64,000 nt of DNA, from assembly GCA_020205615.1 (NCBI GenBank), contig CM035161.1:1933828-1997827 (forward strand), given 5' to 3'. Position numbers and translations under genes: made by a program. Below, piece after piece: positions 47,324 through 58,116 of this stretch. This DNA comes from Panax quinquefolius. Taxonomy: Eukaryota; Streptophyta; Magnoliopsida; Apiales; Araliaceae. The notes under the pieces are model-generated. The model did not search any database. It was not told the origin of the DNA and saw only the letters and a program-made list of their open reading frames with translations. Position 1 is the first letter of the stretch; the number at the start of each line of letters is the position of its first letter.

Positions 47324-49937
47324 TGTGACGCCCCAAAATAGGTATACATCACCCATTTTGAGTCGTCAATAACACGTAAATGTAAACAACTACAACTTTA
47401 TTAATACAACATAAAAGCGTGAGTTTAAATATAAATATTACCATCTAGACAATATTCACACCCAAATAAGTCCTCTTCAGAGTTATTGGTACATTATTTT
47501 ACAAAATTGGTGAGGACTACTAAAACAATTCTCTAGAACCATCATTCCACACCCCACTAGAATTATTACATTCTCGCCTCCCGAGAAAAAAAAATGGAAC
47601 AAAAAAAAAAGGGTGAGCTCAACTAGCCTAAGTAAAGAATATTATGACTAAGATAATATAGAACAAATTATCGTTAGTCTTGACGAGGAAAAAAATCGAC
47701 AAAATACAATAAACAACAAGTTTCAGATCAATATTCGCAGCGAAAATAATAATTCATAGAAGAGTTACGTAGAGAATGAAATCTACTTTTATCTATGAAT
47801 TTAAAAGTCCATCATCAATATTTTATTCCTGTAACATCAATCAATATACAACTGGAATCAAATATTCATCTTTACACTACAGGCCAAAGATATTCATCAG
47901 TTGGTCATGTTCATTTCAACACCTGTACATCTTTGCATTACAGCCAAAGATATTCATCATAACATCATTAATCTTTGCACTACAGGCCAAAGATATTCAA
48001 TAATATCATCATTTAGGACTGAGGATGATGAAAAATATTTTAAAGAAAACGAATCCAGTGAAATAAAAGAATAAATATTAAGGATTCGTATTTCGGTTTA
48101 TCCATGTCCAAAAATACCTCATAAATAATCATAGTGGAGCAAAATTCAAGATTGATCAAAACATGGATACAATCAAAGCTAGTATCCATAATATATATTT
48201 TGGACAAAAAACAAAATTTTAATTTTTTACGTGAATAAGATGTCGTATTCATGAATAAATATATATACGTGAATAAAGGTCGTATCATGTGAATAAGAAC
48301 TCCTATTACACTAAAAGACAAGAATTTCACAAGAAAAAATACTATCAATATTCCTAAGATAATGATATTGGAAGAAATAATATCATTTTTTAAAATAATA
48401 TCCCTTACCTCCGAAAAAAGACAAGATTTCCGACCGAATACTCTGATATAGTCTTTGAAGGGAACTTGCTCTGTATAGCAACACTCAAAGTACCAAAATA
48501 CTCACAAGAATACGCTCAATAATGTAGAGAGAGAGAGAGAGAGAGAAAACTTCAGTTTCTGGTGTGATTTTTAATTCTAACCTAAGCATCCTATTTATAG
48601 GAAAATGCTTAGAACACCAAAGCAGAAAATTTAATAAAATAATAATATAATTAAACAAATTTCTTACGCACGCTAAGAATCTGAATTCAGCAACTTAACA
48701 CATGTTTAATGAGGCCCACAAAATGTAAAAAACGTTTTTCTTAAAATAAATATTTTAAACTCCAAAAATCAATTATTCTGGAACTTCGGAACTTCAATAA
48801 TTCATAATAAATAGCCCTTTTATCAGAAAAATTCAAAACTCATGTCCTTTTCATAAGAAATTTCATTCTCTACAACTTTGCAGAAGAAAATTTTTCTAAA
48901 TTCCAAACAGAAATTGACCGAAATTCACAAACGGGCGATTTTACAAGCTATAATCAAATTTTAGTCAAGAAATGGGCCCACAGACATGTTTAACATGGTT
49001 TAAATAATTTTTGTAACAAAAATACTCTTCCTCCTCATATACTCATATATCCCACATTCATTGTAAAAATATCACCATTATTATATTATTAAAATATAAT
49101 AATATATTTAAATGAATTATTTATCGAAAAGATAAAATAACAATTTTTCAACAATTGTCACATTAAAATTTTCTCCATCTATATCCACATAAAATGAATA
49201 TTTTCCTTATCATATAAATCAATAATTAATTATTCACAAATAATATTATGAATCACAATCATCGACAAACTTACGGTTCCAGGAAAAACAGGGCTTTTTA
49301 ATAAGGATTTCTCCTCTTGGCGCAAGTAATTAGGTGACCAAACCTCTCCTTAAAATGAACTTTCTAGACAATGCCAATAATGTTATCTAATAATATTATT
49401 CAAATAATATGAATTATTGGTCCGATAATGAAAATATTGCAGTAGTGACAATTATTGAAACAACAATAATATAAAATATCATCAGTAGCAATTATTGAAT
49501 CAATAAAATAAAATATTGAACAATAATTCATCGTAACAATTATTGAGTAATGCCTTCCTACGTAAGAATCATTAATTGGTGCAATACTGGTAATCTTTCT
49601 TGTGTTTTAAATACAAGGTATTCTAACAGATAATCTTGAATAACTCATACAGATTATTTATAAACAACTTATACTTGTCATTTTCTTCATCCAATCGCTT
49701 TCCATTATGGGGCCCACACAAGGCTACGCCGTCGTACGAATATTTCCCGACAGTAAGAATATTCCATGACCAAACTAATATTCTCCGATAAAAATGAATA
49801 TTTTATAACAACTTGCATATTTGAAATATTTGTGCATTTTAACCATAACTAACCACATTAATCAAATCAACCCTTACTATTTCAAAATAATAAATAAAAG
49901 AAATTTGATTTTACTTATAATAAGTTGGGGTCTTACA
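47324..49937 (-). repeat. 5' LTR of gypsy copy 1 (family B)
   Basis: 2614 bp; on plus it runs TGTGACGCCCCAAAATAGG to GGGGTCTTACA. An inverted TATA box (CTATTTATAGG) is near 48592. It contains the CTTTGCACTACAGGCCAAAG tandem units at 47866-48003 and a (GA)n run at 48527-48546. Confidence 0.9.
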
Positions 49938-50530
49938 TCATGGACAATTTATGGTTGTGATACTAATAAATATCCTTAGTCGTAGTGCAGGGATGATGTG
50001 GATTATTTATTAAGCTGAGTTCCAGCGATAGAAGTGATAAAAAACCTTTTAAATCATAAAAGATAGTATATTTTATTCTCTACGTGACTCTTTTAATGGA
50101 TTGCTTGTTCCGCTGTAGTTAAACTTGATGTTTGTTATATTGTATCAGTTTAACACTGTTGAAGGCTAACGATAATTTATTCTACATTATCTTAGTCATA
50201 ATATTTCTTACTGGGCTAGTTGAGCTCACCCTTTCTTTCACTATTCTCTTCAGGAAATGAGAAACGTAAGTCGGACCGGTCGGGGAACAGTAGCGGTCGG
50301 ATGATAGCATTAGTAGTCCTCACTATTCTATTAAATAGTGTGACAATAAATGTAATGAGGACTCCATTGAGTGTGGATATTGTCTAGATGACAATATTCT
50401 TATTAAAACTCTTAGATTGTGTTATGTCGTATTTTATACGACTGTTGTATAATTAAGTTGTATTTGTATTCTGTACCATGTATTTGGAAACTCAGAATAG
50501 GTGTTGTATACCTATTTTGGGGGCATCACA
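49938..50530 (+). mobile_element. Family A LTR inside FAR1, right part
   Basis: It matches 8230-8870 of the solo LTR (GATGATGTGGATTATTTATT, TTAAATCATAAAAGATAGTA, CTTTTAATGGATTGCTTGTT) and ends GGGGGCATCACA, followed directly by GATTC (50531-50535), the duplicate of 37029-37033. Confidence 0.9.
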
Positions 50531-51045
50531 GATTCTTTCCCTTTTCTAATTTGTAAAATTCACTGAATATTTCCCTGTCATGCCCCTTCAACTCATTATG
50601 TCGTACCCTATAGAAATTGAATTATTGACGTGAGGGTATATTTATCATAAAAAGTTATTGAGTCAAACATTTTTGCGCACTCAAAACACTTCGGTGAGAT
50701 CTTAATAGATGTTTTTTTAATGGGGTTGCCAAGGGGTGACTATGGCTCTCAATAAATTGGGTGACTACATAAGTCTCATAATTTATTTTTAAAACAACTA
50801 CCTTTGCTTTATAACTCTCTTTTATCGATCTCCGATGCCTTTTAGTTTCAACATCCGCAATTGTTATTCTCTTACCTTGTTTAAAAAAGACATACTTTTG
50901 ATTTTTGACTTCATCACTTCCTTCGAATTTCTTAGTAGCCCAACTTTGAATACTAAATCCCACATCTTTAGCATATACATTATAGAAATCCTTAAATTCA
51001 TCAAATGTTTGGAATTCTTTTCCAACACTAGGTTTGAGATGGTCA
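50531..51045 (-). pseudogene. FAR1-RELATED SEQUENCE pseudogene, 5' half
   Basis: The FAR1 DNA-binding (WRKY-GCM1-like) domain: KPSVGKEFQTFDEFKDFYNV, YAKDVGFSIQSWATKKFEGS, YVFFKQGKRI, TYVVTQFIESHSHPLATPLK and HLLRSHRSVLSAQ. It continues to ELKGHDREIF and ends EKGKN at the GATTC duplication. The open DBD stretch itself (50655-50963) has no stop. The frame resumes at 37033 with the rest of the gene, showing that the 37034-50530 block was inserted into this gene. An upstream start cannot be fixed because LTR sequence begins near 51106. Confidence 0.88.
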
Positions 51046-51170
51046 GCTACTTACGGATTATAAATAAAAATTTTCATACCTTCATCACTCTCCCCTTCAT
51101 ATTCCGGTATAATGATATTAAAAAAAATAATATCATTTATGAAAAATAACATCTCTTACCTCAAAAGAAG

Positions 51171-52934
51171 AGTAAAGTTCAAATCACCACTTGGGGTTTG
51201 GGGTGTTTTCCACTTAACCACCTGTAGTTAGTAAAGCTACATTTAAACTCCTGACTTTTTGAGTTGAAGTGAAAACGTCACTTTTTCCATCCAATTTAAC
51301 CGTCCGTGTATGTCAGACACCAAAAGCGCGTGAAAAGGGACAGTATCGGTCAAATTTTTTTTGGTAAATATCCGAAATACCCCTTCTTCTTCCTCCTCTT
51401 GGCTTGAGAAACAATTGAAAAGGAAACCCACCTTCGCCGCAGAGCAAGCCCACCGGAGAAAAGTTCTTCGGGAGCAAGCCCACCTAGTGGTTCTTCCTCG
51501 TTTTCATAACCCAGTCTTTCGTTAACGACGCCGGCCTCCTTGGCCAAGCGTTTTTCAATTCGTTTCCGGTCTGGGTCACCAGAGCTGAACGCCTACTAAG
51601 CTCGCCCTGTGAACGAATAACGGCGTGGTGGAGTTGGGCTCGACAGAGTTGATTTATCAGAGCTCGAATCTCATGAATAAGGTTATGATTTTGTTCAATT
51701 TCAATTCAATTGATTCGGGTTATTGGCCGGTACCGTCGGAGCCTAATGAGTCTGATCCATCGACGCTTTGGTTCATGGATCCCTCATCGTTGCCAAATGA
51801 AGAAGCTTGAGGTTTGTCATTTTGATCGGCATGGCGAACACCTCCACCTAGTCATGAAAGGGGGGCTAGTTCACTCCATTGTGGATCGGCTGAAATTGTG
51901 TATTTGTGTGATTGCTCTTGGGTTTTTCAGAATTATTTTGGTCTATTTATTTTTCTCCTTTTAAATTCACACTAGAACGAGAATTATTGTTTCGCTGCAT
52001 TTGAGTTGATTAAGGTGTTTACTCTGTTTTTGGTTCACTTTGAGAGTGATAAATTTGAGATGCTCAAGAACAAGATTTTATAATGTAGACATTGATGATG
52101 TTAAGGGGGTGATTTTGATATCCCCATTTGCCTTTTGGGAATTTATATGAGCTCTTGTTTTTTGTTTGTTAGAAAAACAGAGAGAGAGAGAGATGAACAA
52201 GTAGATGTGTTTTCATAAAGGGCTTCGTACGAAGGTCAAACTCCTTAACTGTGGGATTAGCTTTGGTTCCTACCTGCTTTATATTTGTTGTGCTTTTCTA
52301 TTGCTGTTTGGTGTCGAGCCATTTTTGGTTGTTTTTATAAATGATTTTGCAGCTGAGTTGTTTATGCTTAAATCAGTGTCGAGTTGAGAAAAGTTTTACT
52401 CCCAAGCCAAAGTTGTGATTGGCGTGAAAATGAATACAAACAGAGATGTATTACTTAAGGTGAGAAATCTGTGAATGCAAAAGTGGAGGATCTACGACAC
52501 CTTGGAGTTCATTGGTTAAGAAAGCTCTCTCAAAGATACTTTTCTTTGTTGATCATGGTAGTTCTAAAGCTTTTACTTTTACTATTTCAGTTAACTATGA
52601 TTAACTAGCCAGACTTAAAGAACTCTTTCTCTGTAAGTTGAGATCTAATAATGCAACTAATATTTCTATTATGTGGGGATGATCAGTTTTTATATAGGAA
52701 TGGATCGATACTTGAGAGTACAGAGTATGTAAAGAGTGTCAATCAATTATATAAGAAATGGGTGTTTTTAAGTGAGGGTAATTAAGTCTTTAGCCAACTC
52801 AAGTAACGGAGTTAAGACAGAAAGCATTTATTCACTTTAACTCAAAAAGTCGGGAGTTTAAATGTAGCTTTACTGACTACAAGTGGTTAAGTGGAAAAGC
52901 GCTAAAACCCCAGGTGGTGATCTGAACTTTACCC
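51171..52934. mobile_element. Mutator-like element, 1.76 kb, ~120-bp TIRs
   Basis: The left terminus (GTAAAGTTCAAATCACCACT) is matched by the inverted right terminus (GTGGTGATCTGAACTTTACC). The similarity runs about 120 bases inward, through CACTTAACCAC and GTAAAGCTACATTTAAACTC to GACTTTTTGAGTT. The flanking nonamers CAAAAGAAG (51162-51170) and CAAAAGAAT (52935-52943) are an 8/9 target duplication. No transposase is present. The interior is more GC-rich and gene-like than its surroundings (51370-51830), which suggests captured host sequence, but I recognise no protein. Confidence 0.88.
51625..51810 (+). other. Possible captured coding fragment in the MULE
   Basis: An open stretch whose second half reads NSIDSGYWPVPSEPNESDPS and then TLWFMDPSSL. 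It has the composition of a real plant protein, unlike nearby ORFs, but no assigned family. It lies in the interior of the Mutator-like element, so a captured exon is plausible. Confidence 0.35.
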
Positions 52935-54317
52935 CAAAAGAATAGTACTTATGGCTGAAATATCGAATATAAGGTTGAAAGAAACTTGCACTGTATAGCA
53001 ACACTCATGATATCTAAATACTCATAAAAATACGCTCGATATTATAGAGGGAGAAAACTTCTGAGTCTGGTGTGATTTTCAATTCTAACCTAAGCACCCT
53101 ATTTATAGAAAAATACTTAAAATGTCAAAGCAGAAAATTTAATAAAATAATAATATTTTCAAAAAAAAATTCTACGCACACCACATCATTCTCATCAGCA
53201 CACATAAGTGGGTCCCATCCACATTAAAAACGTTTTTCTTTTAAAAAATATTTATAACTCTAAAAATTAATTATTCCGGAACTTCAATAATTTATAATAA
53301 ATAGCCATTTTATCAAAAAAAAATGCAAATCTTATGTCCATTCTATAGGAAATTTAATTATCTACAACTTTGTAAAAGAAATTTTTTCCAAATTCTAAAC
53401 GGAAAATGACTAAAATTCATATACAGATGATTTTCAACACCTCTATTCCGATAAAATACAGATAAAACACATCAGCATTAATTCCTTCATTTATATCCAT
53501 ATAAAATAAATATTTTCTTATAATTTTTATCAATAATTAACTATTCATAAATAATATTACAGAATCACAATAATGACAACCAGGTCGTTCCCAGGAAAGA
53601 GGAGGATTTTCGATAAGGATTTCTCCTTACTAGCGCGCAATTAGGTGACCAAACCCCTTTCTAGACAGAACTTCCTTAGACATTGTCAATAATGCTATCT
53701 AATAATATTATTCAAATAATATGAATTATTAATCTGATAATAGAAAATACTATGCAGTGACAATTATTGAATCAACAATATAAAATATCAACGTAGCAAT
53801 TATTGAATCAATAAAATAAAATATTGAACAGTAATTATTATAACAATTATTGAGTAGCAACTTCTTACGTAAGAATCAATAATTAGAATTATTGTGCAAT
53901 ACTGTGTGCTATTGTGCAACACCGCATATTACTTTATTTTAACCAACGGATATTCCAAGTTTTAACGGTAACAACTACGCCGTTATTTATAAAAAAACTC
54001 AAACTTGTCATTTTCTTCATCCGATAGTTTTCCGTTATGGGTCCCACAAATGGCTGCGTCGTCGTACGAATATTCCCTGACAACAATAAATATTTTATAA
54101 CCACTTGCTTATTTAAAATATTTGCACTTTTTACCCATAACTAATCACATTAATCGAATCAACCCCTTACTATTTCAAAATAATAAATAGAGGAAATTTT
54201 ATTTTATTCATAAAAGTTAGGGTCTTACAATTTTGCTATCCCACTTTGACCCGCGTGTACTTTTTTTTTTAAAAGTTCGTCTTTTGTTCGTTGTTTTAGT
54301 TCGCTTCTAAAGGATTA

Positions 54318-54320
<3 letters not shown>

Positions 54321-54365
<45 letters not shown>
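54321..54365. repeat. (TA)n microsatellite, left border of palindrome
   Basis: About 45 bases of TA immediately before the inverted-repeat element at 54366. Confidence 0.95.
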
Positions 54366-54368
<3 letters not shown>

Positions 54369-54595
54369 GATCGTTGCATACTCCTTTATTTTACTCACTT
54401 GTCACTCTTTTAATGACGGACCGGACCATTGATTTTCGGTCAGATAATCTGTAAATCATACTTTTAGCGACGGATAACATATAGCGTCATTAAAAGTATA
54501 GACGACGGTTGTATATAATCGAATCGTCATCAGTAAAATGCTAAAGGGGGTGAGAAGCAGTGAGTAAAGATAAAGGGTAATGACTTTGATCCCGA

Positions 54596-54598
<3 letters not shown>
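54366..54598. mobile_element. Micron-like MITE between TA microsatellites
   Basis: GAGGATC plus CTCCTTTATTTTACTCACT on the left is inverted on the right as AGTGAGTAAAGATAAAGGG and GATCCCGACTC. Both sides are bordered by (TA)n (54321-54365 and 54599-54636). MITEs inserted in TA microsatellites (Micron) are known from rice; similarity of behaviour is inferred, not sequence homology. The core also carries TAGCGACGG/CGTCATTAAAA words like CACTA subterminal repeats. Confidence 0.55.

Positions 54599-54636
<38 letters not shown>
54599..54636. repeat. (TA)n microsatellite, right border
   Basis: About 38 bases of TA. Confidence 0.95.
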
Positions 54637-54640
<4 letters not shown>

Positions 54641-54793
54641 ACGGATCTAAAACACTTCTCTTAAATAACATTCTCTCTTAAATAACTCTCATTTATTAAT
54701 TAAAACTACGTCATTTTTTGGAAATTCTTTTAAAAAATAAATGGGCCACGAGTGACATTTTTATAAATAAAAAGAAAGCAAGTAGGACCACTC

Positions 54794-54797
<4 letters not shown>

Positions 54798-54845
<48 letters not shown>

Positions 54846-55190
54846 TCCGGATCCAGTCCGGGATCCCGGACTTTATAAAATACGGACCCTTTTTTTTTTT
54901 GTTTTTTTTTTGAAACAACTAAAAAAAAATAAAAATTTATGGAACCGGAATTTTTACATAATACAGTGTTTTGGGTGTGATTTGGATACATATAACAAAA
55001 CATGTCTGTGCAGACTATATATATATTTTTTGGTATAGATAAATCACACTCAAAACACTGTATTATGTAAAAATTTCAGTTTTATAATTTTTTTATTTTT
55101 TTTAGTTGTTTCAAAAAAAAAAACCAAAAATAAAATAAAATTGGGGTCAATATTTTAGATCTTGTCCGGACTCCCGGACAGGATCCTTAT

Positions 55191-55243
<53 letters not shown>
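54798..55243. mobile_element. Palindromic element bordered by (TA)n(GA)n
   Basis: The core, 54846-55189, is an imperfect palindrome: GTCCGG, TTTACATAATACAGTGTTTT and GAAACAACTAAAAAAAA on the left pair with their complements on the right. Outside it, (TA)n(GA)n on the left is mirrored by (TC)n(TA)n on the right, so the microsatellites are part of the symmetry. About 446 bp in total, non-coding. Opposite-strand ORFs here are translation of the repeats. Confidence 0.7.
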
Positions 55244-55245
<2 letters not shown>

Positions 55246-55292
55246 AATTCGCTTTCATGTAGCGTAAGAAACGAACGATAAACGAATCGACT

Positions 55293-55318
55293 ATAGCGAC
55301 GATTTTTTTCGTCGCTAT
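55293..55318. other. Perfect 10-bp-arm hairpin
   Basis: ATAGCGACGA, six T, TCGTCGCTAT, ending exactly where the family B LTR starts (55319). TAGCGACG is a common subterminal word of CACTA elements, so this may be a remnant of one. Confidence 0.65.
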
Positions 55319-55863
55319 TGTGACGCCCCCAAAATAGGTATACACAACACCCATTCTGAGTCGCCAAATACATGGTACAGAAACAACTACAACTTTATTA
55401 TTACAACAGTAAAACTGTGAGTTTGAATACAAATATTATCTTCTAGATAATATCTATACTCAAATAAACCCTCATCACATTATTGATTCATTATTTTACA
55501 AAATGGTGAGGACTACTAAACAACTCTCTCTAGAATCTTCATTCCATACCCCGACTAAGACTCGCATTACATTCTCGCCTCCCGAGAAGAAAAATGGAAC
55601 AACAAGGAAAAGGGTGAGCTCAACTAGCCCAAGAAAGAATATTATGACTAAGATAATATACAACAAATTATCGTTAGTCTTCAACAGGAAAAATCGATAG
55701 AATACAAATGTACAACAAGTTTCGGATCAATATTCGCAATGAAATAATAATTCATAGAAGAGTTACGTGAGAATGAAATCTACTATAATCTATGAATTTA
55801 ACAGTCCATCATCAATATTTTATCCCTGTAACATCAATCAATATGCATCTCGAATCAAATATT

Positions 55864-56016
55864 CATCTTTGCACTACAGGCCAAAGATATTCATCAGTCG
55901 GTCATGTTCATCTCAACACCTGTTCATCTTTGCACTAAAGGCCAAAGATATTCATCAGTCGGTCATGTTCATTTAAACACCTGTTCATCTTTGCACTACA
56001 GGCCAAAGATATTCAA
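55864..56016. repeat. 61-bp tandem repeat in family B LTR
   Basis: Two full copies and one partial copy of a unit containing CATCTTTGCACTACAGGCCA, AAGATATTCATCAGTCGGTC and ATGTTCATCT (starts 55864, 55925, 55986). Confidence 0.85.
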
Positions 56017-56336
56017 TAATATCATCATTTAAGACTGAGGATGATGAAAAATATTTTTAAAGAACGAATCCAGTGAAACAAAATGACAAGGATTAAGGAT
56101 TCGTACTTTGTTTTATCCATGTCCAACAATACCTCAAAGATAATCATAGTGGTGTAAAATTCAAGAATGATCAAAACATGGATACAATCAAAGCTAGTAT
56201 CCAGAATAGATATTTTGGACAAAAAGAAGAAATTTTATTTTTCTATTGAATAAAGGTCAGTATACGTGAATAAAGGTCGATATCGTGAATAGTAACTCAG
56301 ACACCAAAAGATAGAAATTCCACAAAAACATCTTCA

Positions 56337-56470
56337 CGCTTCATGAATAGTACTCGTGAATAGTAACTCGTGAATAGTAACTCATGAATAAGTAACTTCG
56401 TGAATAAGAACTCATGAATAGTAACTCGTGAATAGTAACTCATGAATAGTAACTTCGTGAATAAGTAACC
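56337..56470. repeat. GTGAATAGTAACTC array in family B LTR
   Basis: About nine to ten copies of a 14-16 base unit alternating CATGAATA(A)GTAACT and CGTGAATA(A)GTAACT. Confidence 0.9.
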
Positions 56471-58116
56471 GGAGACATGAAAAAAAGTTTCAAATTTGAT
56501 AAAAACTTCAGATCAACATTTCAGCATAATGATATTGAAGAAATAATATCATTACAAAAAAAAATAATATCCCTTACCTCGAAAGATTAGTACTTCTAGC
56601 TGAAACACCGGATATAGGCTATGACTTGGACTTGCACCGTCTAGCAATACTCAAAGTATACTCACAAGAATACGCTCAATATATCGAGAGAGAAATAGAG
56701 AGAAACTTCAGTTTCTGGTGTGTTTTTCAATTCTAACCTAAGCACCCTATTTATAGGAAAATGCTTAAAACACCAAAGCAGAAAATTTAATATAATATTA
56801 ATATAATTATACAAATTTTCCTTAGCCCACCTTTTGGTCAAAACACCAGCCACACATGTTAATGATGTCCAAAAAAAATACAAAAAACGTTTTTCTTAAC
56901 AAAAATAATTTAAACTCCCAAAATCAATTATTTTTGAACTTGAACTTCAATAATTCATAATAAATAGCCCTTTCATCAGAAAATTCGAATCTCATGAGTT
57001 TTTATAGGAAATTCAATTCTCTACAACTTTGCAGAAGAAAGTTTTCCAAATTCCAAACAAAAATCGACCGAAATCCACACAAGCGGGCGATTTTTAAAGT
57101 TTATAATCAAATTTCTATCAATAATTGTGTCCACCAACACACAAAACATGTGTTAAACATTTAATGCCACAAAAATACTCTTCCTCCTCATATACTCATA
57201 TATCCCACATTCATTGTAAAAATATCACCAGTTAATATATTATTAAAATAATATATTTAAATGAATTATTTTATCGAGAAAAAGATAAAATATTAATTTT
57301 CAACAATTGTCATTTTAAAATTTTCTCCATCTATATCCACATAAAATCAATATTTTCCTCATCATATAAATCAATAATTAATTATTCACAAATAATATTA
57401 CGAAATCACAATATTGACAAACGAGGCGGTTCTCAGGAAAGAGGGCTTTCAATAAGAATTTCTTCTTCTACTGGCGCTTGATTAGATGACCAAACCTCTC
57501 CTTAGGCAGAACTTTCTAGACATTGCCAATAATGTTATCTAATAATATTATTAGGATAATATGAATTATTGCTTCGATAATGAAAGATATCGTGTAATGA
57601 CAATTATTGAAACAACAAAGAATATAAAATATCAACGCAAAGAATTATTAACTCAATAAAATCTTGAGCATTAATTATCGTAACCATTATTGAGTAGTGC
57701 CTTCACGTACGTAAGAATCAATAATTGGTGCAATACCGAGCTACTTGTTCAACAACGCGTATTAGTGTGTTTTAACCACCGGGTATTCAACAAAGATAAT
57801 AACTTGCAGCAAATAACTACGTAGTTATTTAAAAACAACTTATATTTGTCGTTTTCTTCATCCAATCGCTTTAGTTATGGGGCCCACACATGGTCGCTAC
57901 CGTCGCATTTGCGAATATTCCCCGAAAAGATTTAATATTCCACGACCAAACGAATATTCCGACAACAATGAATATTTTATAACCACTTGCTTATTTTGAA
58001 ATATTTGCGTATTTAACCCTTAACTATCCACATTAATCAAATCAACCCTTACTATTTCAAAATAAAGGAAATTCCTTTTTATTTAAAAATTTGGGGTCTT
58101 ACAACCTCCCCTCCTT

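Larger units (their letters stand above)
38387..49937 (-). mobile_element. Ty3/gypsy chromovirus (family B), nested copy 1
   Basis: A minus-strand element inserted in a family A LTR. The 5' LTR is 47324-49937 (2614 bp). The internal region is 42597-47323. The 3' LTR is 42176-42596 plus about 38400-39489, interrupted by another LTR (39490-42175) and truncated at its far end. Pol order PR-RT-RH-INT followed by a chromodomain-like tail and DLTFEEVPVKILDRKEHVFT identifies the Tekay/Del-type chromoviruses. The coding region has frameshifts and altered catalytic residues, so it is not autonomous. Confidence 0.9.
51106..54229 (-). mobile_element. Truncated family B LTR with nested DNA transposon
   Basis: 51106-51170 and 52935-54229 are one family B LTR in minus orientation, ending GGTCTTACA on plus. 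It lacks its first ~1.1 kb and is split by a Mutator-like element at 51171-52934. The piece 51106-51170 (ATAATGATATT...CTTACCTCAAAAG) directly adjoins the FAR1 5' fragment. Confidence 0.8.
55319..58103 (-). repeat. 3' LTR of gypsy copy 2
   Basis: Full family B LTR. Inverted TATA box (CCTATTTATAGG) near 56747. It contains 61-bp tandem units at 55864-56016 and a ~14-bp array at 56337-56470. Confidence 0.9.

Noticed and set aside
37034..50530. A complete 13.5-kb family A retrotransposon with its own coding region
   Set aside because: The coding region inside is on the opposite strand and has its own family B LTRs; the two family A parts together make up one broken LTR, not two.
55864..56470. 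Regulatory operator array
   Set aside because: The repeats are shared by all family B LTRs, so they belong to the retrotransposon and not to a host gene.
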